Below are positions 34,348 to 45,764 of a stretch of DNA of 64,000 nt, in pieces. Below the pieces are notes generated by a model. It saw only the letters and a program-made list of their open reading frames with translations. It ran no database searches and was not told the origin of the DNA. Location: positions 22,039,353-22,103,352 of the forward strand of contig OY811971.1 of assembly GCA_963681505.1 (NCBI GenBank). Reading direction: 5' to 3'. Origin of the DNA: Eunapius fragilis (lineage: Eukaryota > Porifera > Demospongiae > Spongillida > Spongillidae). The position numbers and the translations under genes were made by a program. Position 1 is the stretch's first letter. Each line of letters starts with the position of its first letter.

Positions 34348-34633
34348 ACAAGTAAATAAAAACATTCTCTACGAGAAAGTTGGTGGGATATAGGATTTGA
34401 TTATGACATTGGTGGTGTAAAAAGCAAGGAAACAAGGTCTTATCAGAAGGGAAAATGTCATAGTCCTATATTTAGCACATTTCTAGGACATGTGTTGTTT
34501 GTGTGCTAAATATAGGACTATGACATTTTCCCTTCTGATAAGACCTTGTTTCCTTGCTTTTTACACCACCAATGTCATAATCAAATCCTATATCCCACCA
34601 ACTTTCTCGTAGAGAATGTTTTTATTTACTTGT
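34348..34633. mobile_element. long-palindrome MITE, copy P1
   Basis: Arms start ACAAGTAAATAAAAACATTC and end GAATGTTTTTATTTACTTGT, with nearly perfect pairing across about 125 bases per arm. The loop, between the two TTTAGCACA/TGTGCTAAA boundaries, is about 30 bases. It contains no open frame. See the arm-homogenisation and loop-flip findings. Confidence 0.9.
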
Positions 34634-34675
34634 TTTCTTTATTTTTTTTCATACCCATTTAATTATACAAGACAT

Positions 34676-34808
34676 TAGTCTCGTACCCAGACCGTCTATG
34701 ACGTAAGCGATTATCGCTGTAAACAGTATAATCACTACGTCCATACGTATGGACGTAGTGTTTACAGCGATAATCGCTTACGTCATAGACGGTCTGGGTA
34801 CGAGACTA
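34676..34808. mobile_element. 133-bp palindromic MITE with 9-bp TSD
   Basis: TAGTCTCGTACCCAGACCG at the left pairs with CGGTCTGGGTACGAGACTA at the right. It is flanked by ACAAGACAT at 34667-34675 and again at 34809-34817. The related segment at about 46120 shows the uninterrupted site (TATACAAGACATAGGAGG), which proves the insertion. A 9-bp duplication is typical of Mutator-like elements. Confidence 0.88.
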
Positions 34809-34817
34809 ACAAGACAT

Positions 34818-35213
34818 AGGAGGCTGATAGTCGATTGTTTATCAAAGTATTATATTATATAAAAGCGAGTCCTCCAGCCGATTCTGAAGCTATTGGTGAA
34901 ATTTTCATCGCTTAGAAATGTTCCTGTCCTGAGTTATGCGTGGGCAAGAAGAAGGAGAAGAAGAAGAAGACGACCCGCCCCTTGTTCCGAGACTGGGTAC
35001 GAGGACGGGCAGTACACTCTTGTTCTCAACAACCACGCGGTTCAGCGACATGAAACAAAAACGAAACTACTCATTTTTGACTTCTAGATCGATTGCTAAA
35101 ACAAGCTACACGACCCGATCGTCGGGAGTGTTGTTACAGACGGGTCGCGTTTTTTTAATGACATTCATAGTCGGGGTCAAATCCTATATGGAAGTTTCTA
35201 ACGAAACTTCCGA
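34818..35213 (+). mobile_element. hairpin-ended repeat family, copy B
   Basis: Nearly identical to copy F (46126-46522). It ends with GGTCAAATCCTATAT, then the hairpin GGAAGTTTC-TAAC-GAAACTTCC, then GATA. The middle gives a 64-aa Arg-rich frame at 34893-35087 that is repeated in copy F but is frame-broken in the others, so I do not call it a gene. Confidence 0.8.
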
Positions 35214-35476
35214 TAGCATGCATGTCAGACTCCCTTTACTTGGGATAGTTCAAAAAAAAATTTGTGATCCAACGTCTCCTAACCGTAAACGCTATCTATG
35301 TCCTATTTCTTGACTACATACACTGCATAATCATTTGCATTAAAAATGTATTTACTATTACTGTGGTGCAAAAGTGTCTGTAAATATGGTACATGTGACA
35401 TCAACGCTATTGTAAATACAAAAGCATTCATTTACTATAGCGGAAATGTCAAATATACAATTAATATTTACATACA

Positions 35477-35832
35477 TATCGGAAGTCTCGCTAGAGACTT
35501 CCATATAGGTTTTGACCCCGACTATGAATTTAATTAAAATCCCGCGACCCTACCGTAGCTTCGCTCCCGACGATCGGATCGTCTAACTTGTTGCGGCAAT
35601 CGATCTAGAAGTCAAAACTGAGTAGTTTCGTTTTTGTTTCACGTCGTAGAACCGCGTGGTTATCGAGAACGAAAAATACTGCCGTCCTCGTTCCCCTTCC
35701 AAAAATAATGGGCGGGTCGTCTGCTTCTTCTGCTTCTTCTTCTTGGGAACTCATAACTCGGGACAGGAACACTTTTAAGCAATGAAAATTGCACCAATAG
35801 CTTTAGAATTTGCTGGAGGACTCGCTTTGATA
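35477..35832 (-). mobile_element. hairpin-ended repeat family, copy C
   Basis: Starts at the hairpin GGAAGTCTC-GCTA-GAGACTTCC and matches copy A (12674-13030) closely, with a few differences such as an extra TTCTGC unit. It lies in the opposite orientation to copy B, 260 bases away. Confidence 0.8.
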
Positions 35833-35993
35833 CAAAAATGCCTGCCTATATACGGTCTTACCAATTTTAATTAAGCAAAGCTTAAGGTACCTAGAAAATT
35901 TTCACAATACATCTGGATTGAATAAAATCGGTTAAATGAAAGGGGGGAAACCTGCGATGCAACAGTGATTTGGGTGTTAAAAAAATTATGGAA

Positions 35994-36286
35994 ACAAGTA
36001 AATAAAAACATTCTCTCTGAGAAAGTTGGTGGGATATAGGTTTTGCAGGCAAATAGTATACTGGTGTAAAAAGCAAGGAAACAAGTTTCATCAGAAGGGA
36101 AAATGTAATAGTCCTATATTTAGCACAGAAACAGCATATGCCTTAGTCGAAGTGTGCTAAATATAGGACTATTACATTTTCCCTTCTGATGAAACTTGTT
36201 TCCTTGCTTTTTACACCAGTATACTATTTGCCTGCAAAACCTATATCCCACCAACTTTCTCAGAGAGAATGTTTTTATTTACTTGT
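35994..36286. mobile_element. long-palindrome MITE, copy P2
   Basis: Same ends as P1 but a different inner arm (GCAGGCAAATAGTATACTGG paired with its exact complement). The loop keeps TTTAGCACAG...GTGTGCTAAA. Confidence 0.88.
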
Positions 36287-36730
36287 TTAAATTACAATGT
36301 AAATCCAAATTATTATGCAATGATACTACATCATTTCTCTATGGTAAAATACATTTTTGGGTCATGCAGTGCCATTATTACAACATGACGATGCCCCCAC
36401 AGAGTTTGAACCCGCCATAACTTTCGTCTGGAGTAATCAAATCGCTTGAAATTCGGTTTTTATGTAGAGAGGTCCTGATTGTATTGATTTGTTCTGTTTG
36501 GTAATTTTTACTTCATCCGTTACGGAGATATAGCTGTGCGCAAAGTGGGTGCACGGTTTTCCGCTCGAAGCCACCTTTTCCCTACGTTATTATCATCCCG
36601 AACATATAATTTTGTTGGTTCGAGCCATATGATTGTCAGCCTGCTACGTGTGTCAATCGACATTTCAAAGCTACTAGTACTGTCGTTTGGCTTGATGATC
36701 ATCTGTCGATGTTTGTGGCATATGAATTGA
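36287..36730. other. non-coding spacer
   Basis: Contains ATCCGTTACGGAGATAT near 36517, a motif also present near 60297 (TATCCGTTACGGAGATAT), so part of this stretch belongs to another dispersed repeat. No gene seen. Confidence 0.4.
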
Positions 36731-37003
36731 TGACTAAAAAAATTGTCTACGAGAAAGTTGGTGGTATATAGGATTTGAAGGCAATGGTGGTGTAAAAAGC
36801 AAAGAAACAAGGGTCTAATAAAAAGGAGAAGCTAGTGGAATAGTCCTACCTCCCCCCCCCCCCCCCCCCCCCAGCTTTTCGTTTCGAGGGTCTAGCTCAA
36901 CCCCCCCCCCCCCCCCTTTGGAAAATCCTGTATCCGCCCCTGAATTGCCTTCAAATCCTACATGCCACCAACTTTCTCGTAGAGAATGTTTTTGGTTACT
37001 TGT
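36731..37003. mobile_element. long-palindrome MITE, copy P3, interrupted
   Basis: The left arm TCTACGAGAAAGTTGGTGG and right arm CCACCAACTTTCTCGTAGA belong to the family. The centre (about 36850-36945) is replaced by a C-rich insert ending TATCCGCCCCTGAA. The right inner arm is lost. Confidence 0.7.
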
Positions 37004-38164
37004 TTCCTTCATGTTTTTTTTTCGTATCCAAATCACTGTTACTGAGATATTGTGTATCGCTGTAGGATGCCCGTGCCTATTCTAAATATCGTCTCGAACT
37101 TGAAGGTATTTCGCACGTCGTTTCGTCCTGATGTGAAGGCATTTTGAGAAAAACAACTTCACTAACAAAAGAGCTTACGCCAAACGACGATTGAAGTACC
37201 AAAGCGTTTACTTAAGTTGTTCGCTATTTATGCAAACATTTGCAGATATCGATATCTTAACCCTGGAAGGCCCTTTATGTGCCATGCAACACCTGATGTT
37301 ACATAGTCTACACATGCAGTTGCGAGGCTACCGCTTGGTTTCATCGCTTGCAGCAGTCACTCAGAGCTGAACATATACGTGTAATACGTTGGTAAAGATT
37401 ACAGATACATGGCCTGCAGCTGGCGAGCTAGATATCTTAGTACACATCCGTCTGTGGTTTTTCTTTGGAACAGTGTGCAGTGTACCGCATGCATGCAGGG
37501 CTCTTCAACGGAAGCTATATACGAAAGTTACTTCTCTATTCTCAGTACATGTACTCATATTGCTTCCATTGAAGAGCCCTGGATGCACACAGTTCCAAGA
37601 AAAACCACAGACGGATGTGTACTAATAGTAGCTTTCCAGCTGCAGGCCATGTATCTGTAATCTTCACCAACGTATTACACGTATATGTTCAGCTCTGAGT
37701 GGCTGCTGCAAACGATGAAACCAGGCGGTAGCCTCACAACTGTCTAGTCTATTCAGTGGCGTAGTGTGGTTGTTGAGCGCCCGGGGACATAGTGCAATAA
37801 TGGCGCCCCCCCCCCCCCCCTATAAATAAAGGGGCTGATCTAGGATTGTGCAGCGAGGGTTGGTATGCAGCCGCAAGGGCAGAGAGGGATATGGCAGTCC
37901 TCGATCATCCCAGCAAGGGGGTATGCAAAGCTCACTTAAAGGGGTCTGGGGCGTAGCCCCAGACGCTTTGCAACTATCGCACTTTTTAAGCCACAAAAAC
38001 ATGATACATTCGTATTAAATTTCGTATTTAACAGACGCAAGCAACCTATGCATTTCGCACGTACATTCAATAGGAAATTTAGTTTGGGGAAGTATCCGCC
38101 CCCGCAAAACTACCCTCGCGCTATGACTGGCGCTATGACCCTATGTGTTCCTGCTGTACGATAA

Positions 38165-38430
38165 TGCGCCTATCATTGTTACGTGAGACCCCCCCCCCCC
38201 CCCCCCCCCCTGGGGCATTGGGAGGGATTTGACCTTTATTAAAGCAAACTGCCCCTGGTTGGGGGATAATAACCGGTCAAATGTCTATACTAGGTGATCT
38301 GATAAAAGGTCAAACGCGTGCCCGACTATGGTCAAATGTGTGGCCAGTAATAATATTCACGCGTCAAATCCCCACCTAATCCCGACTTCGCCCCAGGGGA
38401 GGGGGGTCTCACGTAACAATGATAGGTGCA
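38165..38430. mobile_element. Harbinger-like MITE, copy 1
   Basis: TGCGCCTATCATTGTTACG and CGTAACAATGATAGGTGCA are flanked by TAA on both sides (38162-38164, 38431-38433). TWA duplications are typical of PIF/Harbinger. GAGACC is followed by a C run inside the left end and mirrored by a G run at the right. Confidence 0.8.
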
Positions 38431-38837
38431 TAAGGGCGGCTAACCACTCGCTGCCATTGTGAGCCTGTGCATAACAGGCTGACAATGGCAGTGGCGTAGT
38501 GTGGTTGTTGAGCGCCCGGGGACATAATGCAATAATGGCCCCCCCCCCCCCCTACAATAAAAGGGGCGGATCTAGGATTTTGCAGCGAGGGTTGGTAGGC
38601 AGCCGCAAGGGCGGAGTGGGATATGCCGGGCTTCGATCATCCCAGCAAGGGGGTATGCAAAGCTCACCCAAAGGGGTCTGGGGCTCTGCCCCAGCCGCTT
38701 TGCAACTTTCGCACTTTTTTAAGCCACAAAAACATGATACTTTCGTATTAACAGACAATAGTTTAATACACTGCATTTGCTTCCGCAAGCAACCTATGCC
38801 TTCGCAAGTACATTCAATCGTTACATTAGGAAATTTA

Positions 38838-39094
38838 TGCGCCTATCATTGTTACGTGAGACCCCCCCCCCCCCTGGGGCATTGGGAGGGATTTGACCTT
38901 TATTAAAGCAAACTGCCCCTGGTTTGGGGTTAATAACTGGTCAAATGTCTATACTACGTGGTCTGATAAAAGGTCAAACGCGTGCCCGACTATGGTCAAA
39001 CGTGTGGCCAGTAATAATATTCACGCGTCAAATCCCCACCTAATCCCGACTTCGCCCCAGGGGAGGGGGGTCTCACGTAACAATGATAGGTGCA
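38838..39094. mobile_element. Harbinger-like MITE, copy 2
   Basis: Same element as at 38165, flanked by TTA (38835-38837 and 39095-39097). It sits at a different point of the duplicated host element, splitting GAAATTTAGTTTGG, which is intact near 38079-38093 in the first unit. Confidence 0.82.
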
Positions 39095-39569
39095 TTAGTT
39101 TGGGGAAGTTTCCGCCCCCGCAAAACTACCCTTGCGCTATCCCTGTATGTGAACCTGTCTGTACGATAATGGCTAACTGCTCGCTGCCATTGTGAGTCTG
39201 TGCTTAACAGGCTAACAATGGCAGCGAGCGTGGGTTTATTCAACAGAATATGGAGGTGACGATTGGATACCGTATCTTCAATGTCAGTGATTAGAAATAA
39301 ATTTAAAAGTTTGCGTGGAAATCGGGTGCAGATGTTTGTTAACAAGACTCGAGATGTGCCCGCGGGCCCGTTCGCGTTAACGCGATAATTATCTGTGCAA
39401 ATTGTCTATTTTGGCGCCCCTAAACCCCTGCGCCCGGGGACATATGCCCCCCCCCCCTTTCGCTACGCCACTGAGACTATGTAACATCAACCATGGGCGG
39501 GCACAAAAAGGGCCTTCCGCACTTCAAGGGTTAAATTACGTCTTACAAGTTATCTAATTATGCGGCTTA

Positions 39570-39975
39570 CATAGAGTATAGTCGATTGTTTACCATAATA
39601 TAACATCGACTATTTTATATGAAAGCGGCTCTTCCAGCCTATTCTGAAGTTATTGGTGAAATTTTCATTGTTTAAAAGTGTTCCTATGCGTTGCCAAGGA
39701 GGAGAAGCCATGATCCGGGACTGGGTACGAGGACGGGCAGTACCCTTTTGTTCTCTACAACCCCGCGGTTCTGTGACATAAAACAAAGACGAAAATGCTC
39801 ACTTTTGACTGCTAGTTCGATTGCTATAACAAGCTAAGCGATCCGATCGTCGGGAGCCTTGTTAGTAATAGAGAGACGGGTCGCGTGTTTTTAATGAGTT
39901 CATAGACGTGGTCAAATCCGATATGTCTGTGTATAGTGTTGGAATGAATAGGTGTGTGTGTTTGACAGACATATC
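39570..39975 (+). mobile_element. hairpin-ended repeat family, copy D (shortened)
   Basis: Contains GTCGATTGTTTACC, TATTGGTGAAATTTTCATTG, GGACTGGGTACGAGGACGGG and CGATCCGATCGTCGGGAG in family order. The end carries a longer stem GATATGTCTGT / GACAGACATATC in place of the short hairpin. Confidence 0.68.
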
Positions 39976-40372
39976 TATTACAGTGATCTAATTATAGCGC
40001 CCCCTCACTTTATTTGTACCGTCGTATTTAATTTCAAAGTAGGCAGTGTGTGATACTGTTAGTCATGAGTATCCTTCGCTTGACTAAATTTGGTAGCCTT
40101 GTTTGTAGACCCAGTGTCATCATGCACGAATACCATCATTCAAGACTACCATCCTGCAACTACTATAGTGCATACAGAAAACAACCATGGCCAACAACCA
40201 ATGTCTGTTGGTGCATTCTTGGTGATGTGTCTCTCGTCACTGTCAAGTACGCTGTCACTTTTTATGTTATCACATGCAGTGCAGCAGTTGCTATAAATAC
40301 ATATGGACTTGAACCAGAAAAAATTACTGGGAACGCATGTTCTAAGCCTTCTTGTCATGCCGTTCTGTTCGT
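39976..40372. other. spacer with an unsupported 122-aa frame
   Basis: The frame 40050-40418 runs into the neighbouring MITE and has no recognisable domain. No splice or start evidence supports it. Confidence 0.4.
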
Positions 40373-40495
40373 AGGTGTCCGCTCGATGGGGCAAGGCCCC
40401 TCACCCCGCCCCCCATGAATCGCGCATCTCCATGAGTTCTTGAAAAAAATTAGTGCACCGAAAGCTTCCGCGCGCTTCGCGCAGGAGGGGGCACA

Positions 40496-40526
<31 letters not shown>

Positions 40527-40582
40527 TAGACAGTGTTTTGTCTTACTTGCTCCTCACTGGAAATAAATGAGCGGACGCCTAT
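40373..40582. mobile_element. MITE with C tract (TAGGTGTCCGCTC ends)
   Basis: TAGGTGTCCGCTC at the left and GAGCGGACGCCTA at the right are inverted repeats. A 27-base C run lies in the middle, preceded by CGCGCGCTTCGCGC. Confidence 0.7.
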
Positions 40583-40824
40583 GTTGTTTTGTTTATTCCG
40601 TGTCAACCATGTTCATCGCGCGTATATTTAACAAACACGTTATTATATATTCGATGAACAGACCGATATTAGGGACGCGCGCGCGGGTAACAATTAACGG
40701 ACGCCATTAAGTATAGCACTATAGATAGCCTCCCTGCCCCTAACTAAAGCCTATGAAAGAGGGATACGTCCTCCACATCGGCCCTCAATCACACACACAC
40801 ATCGACACACACAAACACACACTC

Positions 40825-40992
40825 GGGGGCCGTTCATAAATTACGTCACGCTGAAGAGGGAGGGGGGGGGGGGGTATAAGCTAGTGTAAAGATGTATACA
40901 TTAAGCATACATCAGTATGGGATAATGTGTGACGAAGGGGAGGGGGGTCCATAATGGTAAAAAATAGCGTGACGTAATTTATGATCGCCCCT
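40825..40992. mobile_element. MITE with CATAAATTACGTCACGCT ends
   Basis: GGGGCCGTTCATAAATTACG and its inverted partner CGTAATTTATGATCGCCCCT bound a 168-base element. It has a G run after the left end and a shorter one in the middle. Confidence 0.75.
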
Positions 40993-41364
40993 CCCCCCCC
41001 CCCTCACACACATACACAGACACGAGCACACGGTAGTTAGATAATAAGCTTGCTTACTCGGTAGGGTGAGGGTGAGGGGTGGTTTATTCCGAGAGAGGAT
41101 AAGTCAGTCAGGGATAAATTCGATAAACAATTCCGGAATAGATTATAAACCGGGGGATAATCTATATCGTGACACCGGCCCCATGCGGTGCACAATAACG
41201 CAGAGCTGCAAGTCAGTTAATTAACTGTTTATACTGACAAGTGCACTACGCCGACATGCGTTCACATAGATATGATAAAACAACATTTCTGTGTTGGCAA
41301 CCGGATGCAATTTATAAAATACCATGCGTGCGCTTTTGTGCTACTATTTGCAGGAGCGGCGCAA

Positions 41365-42844
41365 ATGCGAGGAATAAGTAGCGTTCTATTGGTGCTGTCC
41401 TCTGTCTTTGCTCTGGTCACCAGCCATGAGTGTCCCGACGACCCAGCCGTGAGTCTGCATGTGAATGTGTTTCTGCGCAAATTGCATGATCGCGTTCGTG
41501 CGTATCGAGTGAGTGTATGTGCGTGTGTGTGTATGTGTGTGCGAACACTGAACGTGCAACGTGCGTGTCACTTCCATATTAAATATTCAAAGTCTCGTCT
41601 TATCCAATGCAGCCACCCGACGCTAACTATACGCGTGTGCTCTCGGTACCAACTGGATGTGCGAGGGGCCAGTGTTATTTCTACGTCGCCATGCGGCTCA
41701 GCGATGATGAGGAATTCATAGACTTTCAGATGGAAGGGAAGGCTACCGGCTATATCGCAATTGGCTTCGGAAACCACAAAAGCCAAATGGTAAACAATCC
41801 AACAATACGTATTGTGTTCTTTTCAGCATTGCTATGTGTCTGCAGTCTGATTCTGACGTGTTTGCGTGTGGTGTGAACCCCATTACGGGCATGGTAGATG
41901 CATTCGACACGTACAACGCCGCGGGTGAAACATGGTACAATATGCGGGATACTGACGTCAACAGGGCAAGTGTTCACACACTCACATATACACACGCTCA
42001 GAGTCACACACACTTACACTCACACATACACACCACTACTGGCAGCACACGCCCATATACAGTATGCCGCTGAGTTGCATGCATAATGAAGGTTAATTCT
42101 CATTTTCGTGTTTAGACACAATCCCGTAATGTGTGCCCGCGAGTCGGATCACTTAGTTTTATCAACGGAACGATCAGCTGCTCGTAAGTCGCTTGAATAG
42201 TGCGCTAGCACATGCAATTTTTATGGGGGGGCGGCGGGGGGGGGGGGGGTCGCGTATTATTGTGTTCATTTCATACGGTTTATTGCATGCATGCACCTGT
42301 ATACTACATGTATACAGATGTACTTAGTCGTATATATCCTCTCTCACACATGAAAGTTTATATCCATATATACACGCACAAACAGCTTCAGCCGAGCAGT
42401 AGACATATTCAATACTTTAGAGGACAAAAGGCTGGATGACTTCTATTACATACAGATGGCTTACACGAACAATCAACCAGGTATATCATCATTAATTCAC
42501 TACGCCGGGTTTGGGGTTTGCATTCATATTGATGTTATTGTATGCTGCTTTGTTAACTTTCATATAATTATATGTATAGTTGTAGACAGCAGCGGGCTAC
42601 TCACTCTAGTCGATCACGGACATAATCACCCGACGATAACTCCGCTGCAATATAATGGAGTTACTAACGAAGTCCGATCTGGCCCCCCGTACGTGACAGA
42701 AGCATGCAGTTTAATTGTAAGATCGTTGCTCATTATTCGCATATACGCTCCCTCAGGTCTTCTGCTAGAAGCAACCTCGTTACCTCTTGGGAATTTGCCG
42801 CTGCGAGCATTGCGCTCAGCGCTCTCCTCCTCTCTCTGATGTAG
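41365..42844 (+). CDS. secreted or GPI-anchored DOMON-domain protein, 7 exons
   Basis: Exons 41365-41448, 41613-41789, 41846-41965, 42116-42183, 42392-42480, 42586-42688 and 42757-42844 give 729 nt, 242 aa, consistent in phase. Exon 1 is a signal peptide (MRGISSVLLVLSSVFALVTS). Exons 2-5 form a DOMON domain: FIDFQMEGKATGYIAIGFG, then DSDVFACGVNPITGMVDAFD, then NGTISCS|RAVDIFNTL and DDFYYIQMAY. The tail ends SSARSNLVTSWEFAAASIAL and further hydrophobic residues directly before the stop, which suits a GPI-anchor signal. DOMON domains bind haem or sugars and occur in ferric reductase-like and dopamine hydroxylase-like proteins; here the domain stands alone. The intron after exon 3 has a GC donor (GCAAGT). 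An upstream in-frame ATG at 41272 is possible. The exon 6 donor at 42689 was chosen by phase. Confidence 0.85.
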
Positions 42845-44434
42845 GGTATAGGAAGGAAGGCGGACCTTTCTAGAGTTTTCAGTATTTTTGTATTCATATG
42901 TTATATATTCCAGCCTGCGCATGTCGCTGATTTTCTGTCATCATTTGCTTATTCCATCAATACCCTTACTCATTGCAAGCATTGCTATAGTGGTGCTAAT
43001 AATGCTCAAGTGAGCCCTGAACATTCCTGCCATTACGGCATCTTTCAGTGGTGCACCATAATCGTGCAATAATATCCGCCCCCCCCCCCCCCCCCCCCCC
43101 CCCCCAAGCAAGGGAGTGCTCCCTCCCTTTAGAGCAATATTAATTAACCGGTTTGTATAACTATACCTTAGATATTGCGCGATTAATACTTAATTAACGA
43201 GGGGGGTGGCACGAGTCACGAGTGCAGTGAGCATAGAGCATATCGAGCTGAGTTATGTATACCATATCCAGACATTCCTCATACATCTGCCGGTCATCTT
43301 GCATTTTATTTGAAAAATTGAATGACCTTAAAAAAATGCTAATAGTCGATCTCAATGCATGTTGCTGTTATTCTCCCTGGAATGTTATCTGGATTGTGGT
43401 GGTGGACTGAGACATACTGCTGTCCTGGAGTGTGTGATATGATAGATGACTGTGTGAGTGTGTGTGGGGGAGTACATGTAATATATTGTATGTCTTGGGG
43501 GAAGGGTAATACATAATATCCAGGTCCAAGGGGTGACTTCATATGATGTCATCAGTAGGAATAGCCTATTGATCCATGCATTGATTGACAAGGGTGTGGA
43601 TGGAGATGTGAGACCAGAGAGACACTTGTGCGGACCCGGAGGCAAGTGAGGAGGGGGGAGAGAACTGAAAAGGTCAAAGAGGGGAGGTCAGGGTTGTAAG
43701 GGAGAGATCACCTGGAGGAAGTGAAGTTATTCAGCCTATCATGGTAATGTGAAGGAGACACCGAGAGATTGTAGTGTACACTACTGAGGGGGGGGGGGGG
43801 GGGGGGGGTGGAGGTGGAGGGGGAGGGGGGGTTAGCTTTTTGTTGTGTCTCCTTGCATGCTCCAGGTTTCCTGACCACATCTTATAGTGTAGTGTTGTGT
43901 AAACAAGGCATACAAATGTGTTTAGAGATAAATTTTGCAGCTAGGCATGTAGACTTGCATGTTCCACATAACCCTGTCCCAATGCATGCATGATCCATCA
44001 TTCCATTGATATAGATGTACATGAATGACTGACTGTTCAGAATCATGGCTACCAACTATTCTTTTAGCTGCAACAAGCCGCCGTTAACCACCAATTCATG
44101 GATTACCAAATGAATGTGAGTGAAGTCAAAAAAAGAGAACGGAATGACACAAATAAGTACAGCTTTTTACATGTGTGTATAAGTCCTAGCTGAGCATATA
44201 CTGATGCATGTGTTGTACACATGTATGTATGTTTTTCCAAACCTCAATGTGTGCTATGTCAAGCTATGGTTGATGGTTGATGTAAGCTTTCACTACTTCA
44301 TGTTGCAAACATCATTTCTAACTGCCATAAAGCATAGAGGTGCAAACACATACGCTTGTGGAATTATCAACTCCATCACATATGGGGTGAACGTGCTATA
44401 TGGGTAATGCTGGGGATAGCATCCAGGGCAAGTA
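42845..44434. other. intergenic region with C and G tracts
   Basis: C run at 43079-43105 and G run at 43789-43808, both inside probable MITE remnants. Splice-like open stretches at 44069-44116 and 44330-44402 could be exons but match nothing I know. Confidence 0.4.
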
Positions 44435-44563
44435 TTATTCAAAATAAATAACAGCAAACACAGTATCCACCCATGAGCTCACAATGTCTGTGGCCACAAG
44501 GTGCATGACTCCTGTAATGCTTAAACTAAGCACTCCTCCCATCAAGGACACAAAAATGGATTT
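44435..44563 (-). CDS. possible C-terminal exon of a membrane protein
   Basis: On the minus strand an acceptor-like TTTCATGCAG is followed by 42 codons, KSIFVSLMGGVLSLSITGVM...VIYFE, and a stop. The sequence is hydrophobic, like one or two membrane helices. The plus strand is also open here, and no partner exon was found beyond the adjacent MITE, so the call is weak. Confidence 0.25.
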   Translation of the reverse strand, partial: KSIFVSLMGGVLSLSITGVMHLVATDIVSSWVDTVFAVIYFE

Positions 44564-44580
44564 CTGCATGAAAGATATAC

Positions 44581-44878
44581 ACAAGTAAATAAAAAACATT
44601 CTCTGTGAGAAAGTTGGTGGCATATAGGATTTGAAGGCAATGGTGGTGTAAAAAGGAAGGAAACAAGGGTCTAATAATAAGGGAAAATGGAATAGTCCAG
44701 ACCTATATTTAGCACACGAACAACATACTATATCCTACATATAGAAATATGCTAAATATAGGACTATTCCATTTTCCCTTATTATTAGACCCTTGTTTCC
44801 TTCCTTTTTACACCACCATTGCCTTCAAATCCTATATGCCACCAACTTTCTCATAGAGAATGTTTTTTATTTACTTGT
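44581..44878. mobile_element. long-palindrome MITE, copy P4
   Basis: Ends ACAAGTAAATAAAAAACATT and its complement. Its inner arm is GAAGGCAATGGTGGTGTAAA with GGGTCTAATAATAAGGG, matched exactly in its own right arm but different from P1, P2 and P5. Confidence 0.88.
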
Positions 44879-45389
44879 TTCATTGATTTTTATTCATACC
44901 CGATTATGAGCCGTAGCATGTTAAGTAATCCATCTTGATATGAGAGGGCGGTTGTAAAGGTACGACATACCTTTGAGTGACCTTAACTCTTTTCGCCGAG
45001 CGAGATGCACGTTCAGGACTATGGCAATATCGCTGTCTTTTTTCAGGATCTGTACCTTGCACGTGAAGGCATTTTGAAAAAAAAAACTACTTCACTAAGT
45101 TACAAAGAGCGTCAAACTTACAACGATCGAATATCAAGTATGATTCTAATAGTACGCACGTGCACATTATTATAACCGCCACAGTTAATTACCACTACGT
45201 GTAGTGCCCAGACCATACACATTTGATTACAAGATGTATACTGCTAGTACTTCGTATAATGGTATAAAGAGCGAAGTAGGACCTATCCGAGTCTTGTCAG
45301 TGCAGTAAGCTTAACTATACGTGATTTGCTAACACAACCACCGATATATGTCATGTAGCCTCGAGACGTTTTGACCACAGAAGCGATAA

Positions 45390-45745
45390 TGCCAACGAAT
45401 TCTGAAGCCATTGGTGCAATTTTCATTTCTTAAAAGTGTTCCTATCCCGAGTTATGCGTGGTCAAGTACAAGAACAAGAACAAGAACAAGAACAAGAAGA
45501 AGAACGAGAAATACGTGAGACTGGGTACGAGTTTCGAAAATTGTTTTGTTCTCTACAACCACGCAGTTTTGTGACATCAAACAAACACGAAACTGCTTGT
45601 TGTTGCCTTCTTGTACGACGACGATAACAAGGTAAGCCATCCGCTCGTCGGGAGTCTTGTTAGAAGCGGGTCGCGTTTTTTTAATGACATTCATAATCGG
45701 GGTCAAATCCTATATGAGAGTTACTAACGTAACTCTCGATATATA
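45390..45745 (+). mobile_element. hairpin-ended repeat family, copy E
   Basis: Ends with GGTCAAATCCTATAT, then the hairpin GAGAGTTAC-TAAC-GTAACTCTC, then GATATAT. The middle contains an (AAGAAC)n stretch and GAGACTGGGTACGAG. It directly adjoins palindrome P5. Confidence 0.75.
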
Positions 45746-45764
45746 ATTATATATATATAATTAT

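Larger units (their letters stand above)
37754..39473. mobile_element. hAT-like MITE with tandem duplication of its left part
   Basis: Starts CAGTGGCGTAGTGTGG and ends TTTCGCTACGCCACTG. A second start CAGTGGCGTAGTGTGG lies at 38489, so 37754-38488 repeats the beginning of 38489-39473. The duplication junction is at the shared AATGGCAG. Flanks AGTCTATT and AGACTATG agree at 6 of 8 positions, a decayed target duplication. The shared body includes GTCTGGGGC...GCCCCAG and a C run near the left end. Confidence 0.72.
37261..39530. mobile_element. piggyBac-like palindromic element with nested insertions
   Basis: Flanked by TTAA at 37257-37260 and 39531-39534. The left end CCCTGGAAGGCCCTTT and right end AAGGGCCTTCCGCACTTCAAGGG-type sequence pair (CCCT after TTAA is piggyBac-like). 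The arms at about 37300-37530 and 37560-37750 form a long inverted repeat (CACATCCGTCTGTGGTTTTT). The right arm is split by the hAT-like insertion at 37754-39473, after which it resumes with ACTATGTAACATCAACC. Confidence 0.75.

Noticed and set aside
34893..35087. Arg-rich 64-aa protein repeated at 46203-46394
   Set aside because: The same family in copies A, C, D, E and G has the frame broken while non-coding hairpin features are kept, so protein coding is unlikely.
40050..40418. 122-codon frame
   Set aside because: No domain, no splice context, and its end lies inside a MITE.
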